From Providencia sp. R33 (GTDB taxonomy: Bacteria > Pseudomonadota > Gammaproteobacteria > Enterobacterales > Enterobacteriaceae), in NCBI RefSeq assembly GCF_019343475.1, contig NZ_CP072453.1, positions 868,001-932,000 of the forward strand: a stretch of DNA of 64,000 nt, written 5' to 3'. The notes under the pieces are model-generated. The model did not search any database, was not told the origin of the DNA, and saw only the letters and a program-made list of their open reading frames with translations. This document shows, in pieces, positions 1-8,926 of the stretch (position 1 is the first letter of the stretch; the number at the start of each line of letters is the position of its first letter). Both the position numbers and the translations under genes were made by a program.

Positions 1-402
1 GTTGCAATGGCATTTACCAGTATCCCTTTTGTGGTACGCACTGTTCAGCCTGTCTTGGAAGAACTGGGGCCAGAATACGAAGAAGCAGCACAAACGTTGG
101 GCGCAAGTCGCTGGCAAACTTTTCGCCGTGTGATCATGCCTGAGCTTTCCCCTGCATTGCTAGCGGGAACTGTTTTGTCATTCACACGCAGTCTCGGTGA
201 GTTTGGTGCAATAATCTTTATCGCAGGAAATATTGCTTGGCAAACTGAAGTGGTTTCTTTAATGATTTTCAGTCAGTTACAGCAATTTGATTACCCTGCG
301 GCAAGTGCGGTTGCATCGGTTATTTTAGCTGTCTCGCTACTGTTGTTATTCAGTGTCAATTTAGTACAAAGCCGCTTTGGTAAGCGATTGGGGGGCAAAT
401 AA
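1..402 (+). CDS. cysT: Sulfate/thiosulfate ABC transporter permease CysT (CysU), C-terminal part
   Basis: This is the 3' end of an inner-membrane permease that, with CysW, forms the channel for sulfate and thiosulfate import powered by CysA. The reading frame is open from the first base, so the gene starts upstream of the window. The visible part has the EAA loop that docks on the ATPase (EEAAQTLGAS, about 25 residues in), followed by hydrophobic segments and a basic C-terminal end. Its TAA stop overlaps the ATG of the next gene by one base, which indicates translational coupling. The identity rests on the cysW-cysA context and family similarity. The substrate is inferred from orthologues. 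Confidence 0.93.
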   Translation, partial: VAMAFTSIPFVVRTVQPVLEELGPEYEEAAQTLGASRWQTFRRVIMPELSPALLAGTVLSFTRSLGEFGAIIFIAGNIAWQTEVVSLMIFSQLQQFDYPAASAVASVILAVSLLLLFSVNLVQSRFGKRLGGK

Positions 403-1262
403 TGGCTCAAATCACTCCGTTACAAACTGCCCAGCGGTCACCGATTAATTGGGGGAAATGGCTTCTCATTGCGGCAGGTATTTTCTTTGCCATCTTGTTG
501 TTAGTGATCCCAATTATTTGGATTTTTATTACGGCTTTTCAAAAAGGGTTAGGGGAAGTTCTGCTTAATTTATCTAACCCAGATATGCTGCATGCGATTG
601 GATTAACAGTATTAATTGCGTTGATTACGGTTCCTGTTAATTTGATATTTGGCACGATGATGGCGTGGTTAGTGACGCGCTTCCAGTTCCCAGGGCGGCA
701 GTTATTACTCACATTAGTTGACATTCCTTTTGCAGTTTCACCGGTGGTGGCAGGGTTGTTATACCTGCTGTTTTATGGCTCAAACAGTTGGCTTGGTGGG
801 TGGCTTGAAGGTTTTGATATCCAATTAATGTTTTCATGGCCAGGAATGGCATTAGTCACCATATTTGTGACTTGCCCATTTGTGGTGCGTGAGTTGGTAC
901 CATTGATGTTAAGCCAAGGTAGCCAAGAAGATGAAGCCGCAGTATTACTTGGCGCATCAGGTTGGAAAATGTTTTGGCGCGTTACATTACCGAATATTCG
1001 CTGGGCGCTGTTATACGGCGTTGTATTGACCAATGCGCGGGCAATTGGCGAGTTTGGTGCGGTATCGGTCGTTTCAGGCGCTATCCGTGGTGAAACCTAC
1101 ACATTGCCGTTACAAGTTGAATTATTGCATCAAGATTACAACACGGTCGGTGCATTTACCGCTGCGGCTATTCTTGCGTTAATGGCCATTATTACGTTAA
1201 TTCTTAAAAGCGCATTACAGTGGCATTTAAGTCGTCAGCAGTCTGAATCAGGAGTCCATTAA
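402..1262 (+). CDS. cysW: Sulfate/thiosulfate ABC transporter permease CysW
   Basis: CysW is the second membrane subunit of the sulfate/thiosulfate importer. The 286-residue protein has a hydrophobic helix near residues 20-45 and further membrane segments. The EAA motif (DEAAVLLGASGW) lies around residue 176 and is the contact to the CysA ATPase. The length is close to that of E. coli CysW. The start codon overlaps the cysT stop (TAATG) and the gene ends two bases before cysA, so the three genes are read as one unit. In enteric bacteria the operon is activated by CysB under sulfur limitation; no CysB site can be judged here because the promoter lies outside the window. Confidence 0.95.
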   Translation: MAQITPLQTAQRSPINWGKWLLIAAGIFFAILLLVIPIIWIFITAFQKGLGEVLLNLSNPDMLHAIGLTVLIALITVPVNLIFGTMMAWLVTRFQFPGRQLLLTLVDIPFAVSPVVAGLLYLLFYGSNSWLGGWLEGFDIQLMFSWPGMALVTIFVTCPFVVRELVPLMLSQGSQEDEAAVLLGASGWKMFWRVTLPNIRWALLYGVVLTNARAIGEFGAVSVVSGAIRGETYTLPLQVELLHQDYNTVGAFTAAAILALMAIITLILKSALQWHLSRQQSESGVH

Positions 1263-1264
1263 AC

Positions 1265-2353
1265 ATGAGTATTGAAATTGAAAAAATCGGTAAGTTCTTT
1301 GGGAAAACCCAAGTACTCAACGATATTTCACTGGATATTGCATCGGGTGAAATGGTGGCCTTATTAGGCCCTTCAGGTTCAGGAAAAACCACCTTATTAC
1401 GAATTATTGCAGGGCTTGAGCAGCAAAGTGGAGGCATATTGCGTTTTCACGGGCAAGATGTGAGCCAAGTTCACGCGAAAGACAGGCATGTTGGTTTTGT
1501 TTTCCAGCACTACGCATTATTTCGCCATATGACGGTATTCGATAATGTGGCGTTCGGCTTAACGGTGTTACCACGTAAGCAGAGGCCATCATCCCAAGCG
1601 ATTAAGCAAAAGGTGATGCAGTTGCTGGAGATGGTGCAATTAGCCCACTTAGCTTCGCGTTTTCCTGCGCAACTTTCAGGGGGACAAAAACAGCGTGTTG
1701 CGTTAGCGCGAGCACTTGCCGTTGACCCGCAAATTTTACTGTTAGATGAGCCCTTTGGTGCGTTAGATGCACAGGTGCGTATCGAACTACGTCGTTGGTT
1801 ACGCCAATTGCATGATGAGCTTAAATTTACTAGCGTGTTTGTGACACACGACCAAGAAGAAGCGATGGAAGTTGCGGATAGAATTGTGGTCATGAGTCAA
1901 GGGCGTATTGAGCAGGTCGGTACACCAAATGATATTTGGCAGCGACCAGAAACCCGCTTTGTATTGGAGTTTATGGGTGAAGTTAACCAAATTTCCGCAC
2001 AGATCAAAGGTTCGGTTTTAGCGATTGATGGCTATGAATTTTCGTTGAACCATACCAGTGCTCATCAAGGTGAGGTAGATGTTTTCTTACGCCCATGGGA
2101 CATTTCATTGAAGCCTGAAGTGGATGCACGACACCGCTTACCTGTTAGAGTGACAGAATCAGGCCCAAGAGGGCATTTTTGGCAACTGACAGTGCAACCG
2201 ATAGGGTGGGGGAATGGCCCATTGTCTGTGATTTGGCAATCAAATACAGCAATCCCTAATCGTGGTGAACATTATTTTCTTGGCAGCCAAGAAGTAAAAA
2301 TATATCAAGGTGATACTGAATTAGTTTTTCCCCAATTAGCGCAAAGTGCGTGA
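1265..2353 (+). CDS. cysA: Sulfate/thiosulfate ABC transporter ATP-binding protein CysA
   Basis: CysA is the cytoplasmic ATPase that drives sulfate and thiosulfate uptake through CysTW. The 362-residue protein shows Walker A (GPSGSGKT, residues 35-42), the ABC signature (LSGGQKQRVALARAL), Walker B (ILLLDEPFGALD) and the switch histidine (VTHD). It ends in the TOBE-like regulatory region typical of the sulfate/maltose importer class. The length matches the E. coli protein (365). It follows cysW after two bases. A hairpin 20 bases downstream suggests that the transcript mostly ends before cysM. Confidence 0.96.
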   Translation: MSIEIEKIGKFFGKTQVLNDISLDIASGEMVALLGPSGSGKTTLLRIIAGLEQQSGGILRFHGQDVSQVHAKDRHVGFVFQHYALFRHMTVFDNVAFGLTVLPRKQRPSSQAIKQKVMQLLEMVQLAHLASRFPAQLSGGQKQRVALARALAVDPQILLLDEPFGALDAQVRIELRRWLRQLHDELKFTSVFVTHDQEEAMEVADRIVVMSQGRIEQVGTPNDIWQRPETRFVLEFMGEVNQISAQIKGSVLAIDGYEFSLNHTSAHQGEVDVFLRPWDISLKPEVDARHRLPVRVTESGPRGHFWQLTVQPIGWGNGPLSVIWQSNTAIPNRGEHYFLGSQEVKIYQGDTELVFPQLAQSA

Positions 2354-2374
2354 ATATAACTTTTCACTATTTAT

Positions 2375-2410
2375 AACACTGATAAGTTAAGCCTTATTGG
2401 TGTTATTTTC
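2375..2410 (+). terminator. Probable terminator after cysA
   Basis: A 12-bp stem (AACACTGATAAG pairing with CTTATTGGTGTT, two G-U pairs) with a 6-base loop is followed by ATTTTC. It lies directly after the cysA stop. Confidence 0.6.
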
Positions 2411-2727
2411 TATTATTCTTATCATTTATATATCATTTCATTTCGCCATAAATTGATTATTGGCAACGGGCGTTATTTGTTGATTTTTATTTTAATGTGC
2501 TGATATATAAGCATTTTATTTATCATAAAAATAAGAGATATAGCTGGTAATTCTATAAACTTATTGTAATATAATATATCAATTAGCTATATCATTATGG
2601 GTAATAAAGATAATCTATTTTTCTAATAATAATATGAAGAGAATTCATGTTCACTCATAGGTTTATTGGGGTAATATCTTATTTCTATTAATTCTAAGCG
2701 ATAAATAAAAATTATAAGGATGCGAAA
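2411..2727. other. AT-rich intergenic region before cysM
   Basis: About 320 bases separate the cysA terminator from cysM. The stretch is very AT-rich and contains no convincing ORF. It probably carries a cysM promoter, because the upstream hairpin would limit read-through, but no promoter stands out clearly. Confidence 0.4.
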
Positions 2728-3612
2728 GTGTCAACTCTGGAACAATTTATTGGTCACACCCCATTAGTAAAACTTCAGCGTTTGACGCAAGGGATTGATG
2801 CTGAAATTTGGGTAAAGCTTGAAGGTAACAATCCTGCTGGCTCTGTAAAAGACAGAGCAGCCTTTTCCATGATCAGTGAAGCTGAAAAGCGTGGTGAAAT
2901 TAAGCCGGGTGATACATTAATTGAAGCAACGAGTGGCAATACTGGCATTGCACTGGCAATGATTGCCGCGGTAAAAGGGTATAAATTAAAGCTTTTAATG
3001 CCTGAAAACATGAGCAAAGAGCGTCAAGCATCAATGCAAGCTTATGGCGCAGAGCTAATTTTGGTCAGTACCACCGTCGGTATGGAAGGGGCGCGAGATC
3101 TCGCGAAAGAGATGGAAAAGAATGGGGAAGGGAAGGTCTTAGATCAATTTAATAACCCAGATAACCCACTTGCTCATTTTAAAACGACAGGCCCTGAAAT
3201 TTGGCAGCAAACGAACGGTAAGGTCACCCATTTTGTCTCAAGTATGGGAACAACCGGCACTATCACTGGGGTTAGTCGTTATTTGAAATCGCAATCAAAA
3301 GACGTACATATTGTCGGTTTGCAGCCTGCTGAAAAAAGCCAAATACCGGGTATTCGTCGCTGGTCACCAGGTTATCTTCCCGGGATTTTTGATGGCGAGC
3401 TTGTGGATAGCGTACTGGATGTTAACCAGCAAGACGCTGAAGAGACCATGAAAGCCCTCGCGAGGCTTGAAGGTATTTTCTGTGGTGTAAGCTCAGGCGG
3501 TGCGGTGTCAGGGGCTTTACGCGTGGCGAAAGAAAATCCGGGTGCGGTGATCGTCGCAATTATTTGTGATAGGGGTGACCGCTACTTATCGACAGGTGTT
3601 TTTGATTCTTAA
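2728..3612 (+). CDS. cysM: Cysteine synthase B (O-acetylserine sulfhydrylase B)
   Basis: CysM makes cysteine from O-acetylserine and sulfide, and can use thiosulfate to make S-sulfocysteine. The PLP lysine is K41 in the motif NPAGSVKDR, and the substrate loop TSGNTG follows about 28 residues later. The N-terminus MSTLEQFIGHTPLVKLQRL is nearly that of E. coli CysM. The 294-residue length is slightly short of the E. coli 303. The start is a GTG preceded by AAGGA eight bases upstream. It belongs functionally with the preceding importer genes, although a 374-base gap with a terminator separates it from cysA. Confidence 0.95.
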   Translation: MSTLEQFIGHTPLVKLQRLTQGIDAEIWVKLEGNNPAGSVKDRAAFSMISEAEKRGEIKPGDTLIEATSGNTGIALAMIAAVKGYKLKLLMPENMSKERQASMQAYGAELILVSTTVGMEGARDLAKEMEKNGEGKVLDQFNNPDNPLAHFKTTGPEIWQQTNGKVTHFVSSMGTTGTITGVSRYLKSQSKDVHIVGLQPAEKSQIPGIRRWSPGYLPGIFDGELVDSVLDVNQQDAEETMKALARLEGIFCGVSSGGAVSGALRVAKENPGAVIVAIICDRGDRYLSTGVFDS

Positions 3613-3667
3613 TATGTTGTTTTTTGATGAAAATAAGACTTTCATTAGGAAACGCTAGAACGAGTTA

Positions 3668-3697
3668 AACCATCAGGTTATCCACCTGATGGTTTTT
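3668..3697. terminator. Bidirectional terminator between cysM and crr
   Basis: A perfect 11-bp stem (AACCATCAGGT with ACCTGATGGTT, 5-base loop) has a T-run on the plus side and an A-run on the other side. It sits between two convergent genes and can serve both. Confidence 0.85.
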
Positions 3698-3716
3698 CAA
3701 TTATTATGCGCGATAA

Positions 3717-4226
3717 TTATTTCTTGATACGCATAATGACAGTTTCACCTACTGTCACTGAACCCGTCAGTTTATTCAATTCTTTGATTTCGTCCATGTT
3801 CGAAATCACAACTGGCGTCAGAACGGATTTCGCTTTTTCTTCTAACAGAGCTAAATCAAATTCAATGACTAAATCGCCTTTCTTGACCGCTTGGCCTTCT
3901 TCAGCGATACGTTTGAAGCCTTCACCTTTGAGCTCAACGGTATCAATACCGAAGTGAACAAACAGTTCAATACCATCGTCTGACTCAATAGAAAACGCAT
4001 GATTGGTTTCAAAGATTTTACCGATTGTACCGTCTACTGGAGCAACAATTTTATTGCCAGCAGGTTTGATGGCGATACCATCACCGACAATTTTCTCTGC
4101 GAACACAACGTCTGGAACATCTTCAATATTGACGATTTCGCCTGATAGTGGGGCGATAATTTCAATACTACCACTGCTACTTTTGTCTTCCGAAACTAGT
4201 GATTTCAGTTTGTCAAACAGACCCAT
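3717..4226 (-). CDS. crr: PTS glucose-specific enzyme IIA (EIIA-Glc)
   Basis: EIIA-Glc accepts phosphate from HPr and passes it to sugar EIIBC proteins. It also controls adenylate cyclase and excludes inducers by binding permeases. The protein has the standard 169 residues. The active-site histidine is H91 in ELFVHFG and the partner histidine is H76 in ETNHAFS, as in E. coli. It is the last gene of ptsH-ptsI-crr, 48 bases after ptsI. The start ATG is preceded by an AGGAGAAGG-type ribosome binding site. Confidence 0.97.
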   Translation of the reverse strand: MGLFDKLKSLVSEDKSSSGSIEIIAPLSGEIVNIEDVPDVVFAEKIVGDGIAIKPAGNKIVAPVDGTIGKIFETNHAFSIESDDGIELFVHFGIDTVELKGEGFKRIAEEGQAVKKGDLVIEFDLALLEEKAKSVLTPVVISNMDEIKELNKLTGSVTVGETVIMRIKK

Positions 4227-4274
4227 GGACCTTCTCCTAATCGTTTTATATGGGACCGAACTAATGTGCTGTTC

Positions 4275-6002
4275 TTAGCATAACGTTTTTTCTTGGATAA
4301 AGGTATCTACAAGTTTCATCAATTCATCCGCTGTTGGTTGAGCAAGTGCTTGTTCAGCCAAAGCTTGGGTATCAGCAAAGTTCGCATTGCGAATTAATTT
4401 TTTGATACGCGGAATTGAAATTGCGCTCATACTAAATTCATCCAGCCCCATGCCAAGTAGCAATAAGGTTGCACGTTCATCACCTGCTAACTCGCCACAC
4501 ATACCTGTCCATTTACCTTCCGCATGTGATGCATCGATCACTTGTTTAATTAGGTTGAGAACAGCTGGTGACATCGGGTTATAAAGGTGAGAAATCAGTT
4601 CATTACCACGGTCAACCGCTAAAGTGTATTGAGTGAGATCGTTCGTCCCAATACTAAAGAAATCAACTTCTTTAGCCAAATGGCGAGCAATTACAGCGGC
4701 GGCTGGGGTTTCTACCATCACACCGACTTCAATTGTTTCGTCAAAGGCTTTACCTTCTTCACGTAACTGAGCTTTTAGCATTTCTAGCTCTGCTTTTAGT
4801 TCACGAACTTCTTCAACGGAAATAACCATTGGGAACATAATACGCAGTTTACCAAAATTTGACGCCCGTAAAATAGCTCTTAATTGTGAGTGTAAGATTT
4901 CTTTGCGATCAAGACAAATACGAATTGCACGCCAGCCGAGGAATGGGTTCTCTTCTTTCGGTAAATTCATATAAGGCAGGTCTTTATCGCCACCAATGTC
5001 CATGGTACGGACGATAACGGCTTGGCTACCCATTGCTTCGGCAACCGCTTTGTATGCTTGGAATTGTTCTTCTTCGGTAGGGAAGGCGTCTCTATCCATA
5101 AATAAGAACTCGGTGCGATAGAGGCCCACGCCTTCAGCGCCATTACGTTCGGCACCTGCGACATCGCGCACAGTCCCAATATTGGCACAAACTTCAACCT
5201 GATGACCATCTAAAGTAATGGCGGGTAAATCTTTTAATTTAGCCAGTTCTTCTTTTTCTTGCAGATAGTCATCGCGGAATGCTTTGAGTTTATCAATTTC
5301 CGCATCTGATGGGTTCAAGTGAATGGTGTTATTTACACCATCTAGGACAATGAAATCGCCATTTTTAATTTTGCTGGTGGCATCGCTAGTCCCAACAATT
5401 GCTGGTAATTCTAATGAGCGAGCCATGATGGACGTATGGGAGGTACGGCCACCTAAATCAGTGATAAAACCTAAGACTTTATCTAAGTTTAATTGCGCGG
5501 TTTCTGATGGGGTTAAGTCAGCGGCAACTAAAATAACTTCTTGGTTGATAGCGCTTAAATCTACAATAGGAATATTTAAGATATTCTTTAATAAGCGTTT
5601 ACCGATGTCACGTACGTCAGCAGCACGTTCTTTGAGGTACTCATCATCAAGCGCTTCAAGTGCTTGGGCTTGGTCTTCAATCACAGAATAGGCCGCAGCA
5701 TCAGCTGTTTTTTTATCGCCTTTGATTAAAGAGACAATTTCTTGCTCAAGTTCTTCGTCTTCCAGCAGCATGATATGACCTTCAAAAATCTCAGCTTTTT
5801 CGGCACCAAGATTTTTTTCAGCTTTTTCTTTAATTAGGCTGAGTTGTTCGGCAGATTTATTTCGCCCCTCAATGAAGCGTTGAATTTCTTTTTCGACCTG
5901 ATCGTCTGAGATTTTTTTTGTGCTAACAACGATAGGATCTTCTTTGAGGATCAAAGCCTGACCAAAAGCAAAACCTGGGGATACTAAAATTCCTGAAATC
6001 AT
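4275..6002 (-). CDS. ptsI: PTS enzyme I (phosphoenolpyruvate-protein phosphotransferase)
   Basis: Enzyme I takes phosphate from phosphoenolpyruvate and loads it onto HPr, the first step of all PTS sugar uptake, including mannitol uptake by the mtlA product in this window. The 575-residue length equals that of E. coli. The phosphorylated histidine is H189 in GGRTSHTSIMARS. The C-terminal TIM-barrel PEP site includes the MVETPAA and SIGTNDLTQY motifs. The start ATG has AAGG eight bases upstream. A 144-base gap separates it from ptsH. Confidence 0.97.
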   Translation of the reverse strand: MISGILVSPGFAFGQALILKEDPIVVSTKKISDDQVEKEIQRFIEGRNKSAEQLSLIKEKAEKNLGAEKAEIFEGHIMLLEDEELEQEIVSLIKGDKKTADAAAYSVIEDQAQALEALDDEYLKERAADVRDIGKRLLKNILNIPIVDLSAINQEVILVAADLTPSETAQLNLDKVLGFITDLGGRTSHTSIMARSLELPAIVGTSDATSKIKNGDFIVLDGVNNTIHLNPSDAEIDKLKAFRDDYLQEKEELAKLKDLPAITLDGHQVEVCANIGTVRDVAGAERNGAEGVGLYRTEFLFMDRDAFPTEEEQFQAYKAVAEAMGSQAVIVRTMDIGGDKDLPYMNLPKEENPFLGWRAIRICLDRKEILHSQLRAILRASNFGKLRIMFPMVISVEEVRELKAELEMLKAQLREEGKAFDETIEVGVMVETPAAAVIARHLAKEVDFFSIGTNDLTQYTLAVDRGNELISHLYNPMSPAVLNLIKQVIDASHAEGKWTGMCGELAGDERATLLLLGMGLDEFSMSAISIPRIKKLIRNANFADTQALAEQALAQPTADELMKLVDTFIQEKTLC

Positions 6003-6080
6003 AATATTACCTTACTGCGGTTAGTGCTGGGAGTTCTGATGTTGCAGAGACTGCAGTGCGTTTTATTGATTATGCAAATA

Positions 6081-6104
6081 TCCCCGAATGAAATCATTCA
6101 GGGA
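6081..6104 (-). other. Hairpin in the ptsH-ptsI intergenic gap
   Basis: An inverted repeat (TCCCCGAATGA with TCATTCAGGGA, one mismatch) lies between ptsH and ptsI. No T-run follows on the minus strand, so it looks more like a partial terminator or a processing/stability hairpin that could set the excess of HPr over enzyme I. That role is inference. Confidence 0.45.
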
Positions 6105-6146
6105 CGGAGAATGAAATCGATTAAACGCGTTCTCTTGCGTGCGAAA

Positions 6147-6404
6147 TTATTCCAATTCGCCCATCAGTTTAACTAAATATTCAACGGCTTCTTTTTCATC
6201 TTCGCCTTCTGCGGAGATGGTCACAACAGTACCTTGCGTTAAACCTAAAGTTTGTAACTTGAACAGGCTTTTCGCGCTAGCGGATTTGCCGCCAGAAATC
6301 AAAGAAATATCAGAAGTGAATGCTTTTGCTTCTTTCACAAATTGCGCTGCAGGACGAGTATGTAAACCGTTTGGTGCTGTAATAGTGACTTCTTGCTGGA
6401 ACAT
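6147..6404 (-). CDS. ptsH: Phosphocarrier protein HPr
   Basis: HPr carries phosphate from enzyme I to the sugar-specific IIA domains. The 85-residue protein has the active histidine H15 in GLHTRPAAQF and the conserved serine S46 in SASAKSLFKL. It is the first gene of the ptsHI-crr unit. A GAGGAAATACT stretch just before the ATG supplies the ribosome binding site. Confidence 0.97.
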   Translation of the reverse strand: MFQQEVTITAPNGLHTRPAAQFVKEAKAFTSDISLISGGKSASAKSLFKLQTLGLTQGTVVTISAEGEDEKEAVEYLVKLMGELE

Positions 6405-6710
6405 AGTATTTCCTCAATAACTTTAGTTTTTTTAATTACCCAGCCTATTGTAGATGAAATCGGCTAGGTTTGCGTATAAGTTAGATTATTAACGCGTAAA
6501 AAGGTTTCCTACTTTGTGCGGTATCAACCCTTTTTACGTTTTACCCTCAAAATCGTGATTATATAGGTTAGCCGAAAAACATTTTAATAGGTATGTTCAT
6601 TTGACTAAAATTTGATTAATTTCGAGGTGCAAAATAATTACTATGTTTAATACTAAACCCCAGATTAGAAATCACCTCTATCCATGCTAAACTTTGATCC
6701 GTGCCACAAA
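6405..6710. other. ptsH upstream region
   Basis: About 300 bases lie between the cysK terminator and ptsH and must hold the ptsH promoter(s) on the minus strand. A TATAAT-like element reads on the minus strand near 6555, but no convincing -35 box or CRP site could be paired with it. No ORF is supported. Confidence 0.35.
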
Positions 6711-6735
6711 AAAAGCACCGTTGAGGTGCTTTTTT
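6711..6735 (-). terminator. cysK terminator
   Basis: The stem AAAAGCACC/GGTGCTTTT has a 5-base loop. Oligo-A on the plus strand gives a T-run on the minus strand, 24 bases after the cysK stop. Confidence 0.85.
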
Positions 6736-6758
6736 AACGATTATGTAACGAAAGTATG

Positions 6759-7712
6759 CTACTCAGCGGAAATATCCGCGAACAACGCGGTAGAGAGATA
6801 ACGCTCACCAGAAGACGGTAAAATCACCACAATATTTTTGCCTTTGTAAGCAGGGTCAGCGGCAATTTTTGTGGCCGCAGCAATCGCTGCTCCCGAAGAA
6901 ATCCCGGCTAAAATACCTTCTTTTTCCATTAACTCACGTGCTGTTTTAATCGCTTCGTCATCACTGATTTGAATGACTTTATCTAGCAGGGCGAGGTCTA
7001 AGTTACCTGGGATAAAACCTGCTCCAATACCTTGAATCTTGTGTGGGCCTGGTTTGATTTCTTCACCTGCTAATGCTTGAGTAATCACAGGGGAGGTTTC
7101 AGGTTCAACGGCAATGATGGCCACATCTTTACCTTTGGTCTTTTTCAGGTAACGTGCAATCCCTGTAATCGTACCGCCTGTGCCGACACCTGCAACGATG
7201 ACATCGACATTACCGTCAGTATCTTCCCAGATTTCTGGGCCTGTGGTTTTTTCATGGATCTCAGGGTTAGCTGGGTTATTAAACTGTTGCAGCAGGAGGT
7301 ATTTTTTCGGGTTGCTATTAACGATTTCTTCTGCTTTCGCAATCGCGCCTTTCATCCCTTTAGCGCCTTCGGTCAGCACGAGGTTAGCTCCTAATGCTTT
7401 TAATAGCTTACGGCGCTCGATACTCATCGTTTCAGGCATGGTGAGTGTGAGTTTATAACCTCTTGCCGCTGCCACATAAGCAAGCGCAATCCCTGTGTTA
7501 CCACTAGTTGGCTCGACTAATTCTTTGTCTTTATTCAGGATACCTTTTTTCTCAGCATCCCAAATCATGTTTGCACCAATACGGCACTTAACACTGAAAC
7601 TTGGGTTACGAGACTCCACTTTTGCCAAAATATTGCCATTACCAAAATGCTTTAAACGAACAAGTGGGGTGTGGCCAATAGTCAACGAATTATCTTCATA
7701 AATTTTGCTCAT
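6759..7712 (-). CDS. cysK: Cysteine synthase A (O-acetylserine sulfhydrylase A)
   Basis: CysK condenses O-acetylserine with sulfide to give cysteine, the main aerobic route, and forms the cysteine synthase complex with CysE. The PLP lysine is K42 in SFSVKCR and the substrate loop is PTSGNTG. The C-terminus (GERYLSTALF) is of the CysK type. At 317 residues it is slightly shorter than the E. coli protein (323). It lies upstream of ptsH in the same orientation, as in other enterics, but a strong terminator separates the two. Confidence 0.96.
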   Translation of the reverse strand: MSKIYEDNSLTIGHTPLVRLKHFGNGNILAKVESRNPSFSVKCRIGANMIWDAEKKGILNKDKELVEPTSGNTGIALAYVAAARGYKLTLTMPETMSIERRKLLKALGANLVLTEGAKGMKGAIAKAEEIVNSNPKKYLLLQQFNNPANPEIHEKTTGPEIWEDTDGNVDVIVAGVGTGGTITGIARYLKKTKGKDVAIIAVEPETSPVITQALAGEEIKPGPHKIQGIGAGFIPGNLDLALLDKVIQISDDEAIKTARELMEKEGILAGISSGAAIAAATKIAADPAYKGKNIVVILPSSGERYLSTALFADISAE

Positions 7713-7943
7713 GGGATATCCTTAAAAAATCGGTTAGCCAATAAATAGTCTTCGGCGTTCACTATAAAATAGGGTATGGATTCAACATACGTGAAGAAGA
7801 AATTAATGCAAATATGATTTAGGTCTAAGCTTATAACAAAAGGCTATTTTAGATCCAATAGTTCTAAAGAATGGATAATAAGGCAGAATAGTGTAAGAAA
7901 ATAGGTAACTGCGCAGGTGGTTAAACCTGCGCAAGGAAAGGGG

Positions 7944-8708
7944 TTAATAACGTGCGTAACGGCTACGGTAGCGGTCAACCCACATTAATGTTGCGCCACA
8001 CACTGCAACAGGCATGATAACTAAGTTGATAAACGGCACCATCATCAGCAAGCTGACCACACCACCAAATTGAATATTTTTCGTGCGATCTTTAGCAAGG
8101 GCTTGTTTCATTTCACTAAAACCGACACGGTGGTTATCAAAAGGGTAATCGCAATACTGGATTGACATCATCCATGCACCAAATAGGAACCATAAGATGG
8201 GTGCAACGGTTTGGCCAATACCGGGTATCAAAAATAAGATTAATAAGCCAATAGCCCTCGGTAAATAGTAACCTATACGGACAAATTCACGCTTGATCAT
8301 CCGCGGAACATCTTTTAATAAATCAGCTATGCCACCGTCTGGAGCTGGTTTACCCGTGAGTTCTGCTTCGAGCTTTTCAGATAACCAACCATTAAATGGC
8401 GCAGCGATAATATTGGCAATGGTGCTAAAAAAATACGTGAACACCAATAAAATAGAAATCAAAGCAACAGGCCAAATAAGATAATTAAGCCATTGTAACC
8501 AATCAGGAACATAGCTCATCACTTGGTCAATCCAGCCACCAAGCTTAGTGTATAACCACCAAAATGCGCCTCCTAAGAAAAGAATGTTTGCTAATAGGGG
8601 CAAAATCACAAAACGTTTAATACCAGGACGTGTAACTAGTCGCCATCCTTGTGTAAAATAATAAAATCCGGAGTGGTCTTTTTGTGGCGAAAATGTCGAT
8701 TGGGTCAT
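7944..8708 (-). CDS. cysZ: Sulfate transporter / assimilation protein CysZ
   Basis: CysZ is an inner-membrane protein that supports sulfate uptake for cysteine synthesis. The 254-residue protein has four clear hydrophobic stretches (around residues 33-55, 75-100, 155-180 and 215-235) and the CysZ-family N-terminal signature GFYYFTQGWRLV. It sits 231 bases upstream of cysK in the same orientation, so sulfur genes frame the PTS operon. The next gene upstream, zipA, is divergent. Confidence 0.93.
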   Translation of the reverse strand: MTQSTFSPQKDHSGFYYFTQGWRLVTRPGIKRFVILPLLANILFLGGAFWWLYTKLGGWIDQVMSYVPDWLQWLNYLIWPVALISILLVFTYFFSTIANIIAAPFNGWLSEKLEAELTGKPAPDGGIADLLKDVPRMIKREFVRIGYYLPRAIGLLILFLIPGIGQTVAPILWFLFGAWMMSIQYCDYPFDNHRVGFSEMKQALAKDRTKNIQFGGVVSLLMMVPFINLVIMPVAVCGATLMWVDRYRSRYARY

Positions 8709-8926
8709 ACTTCTCGTTCTCTCCTTTTCGGTTGACCTTGTATCATATAGATATGAATTTAGGCTGACTAGCCATTATTCGCTTAAAAAAGCAGCAAACG
8801 AAAGCGGAATATTCTCTTTCTTGTAAGAAAATCGTTCTGAGGGTTGCACTTAGAGCAATTGAGAAATAATCTTAAGGTAGTTTCCGCCGTGATGGCACTT
8901 TCATTCATCAACTAGAGATAGCAGCG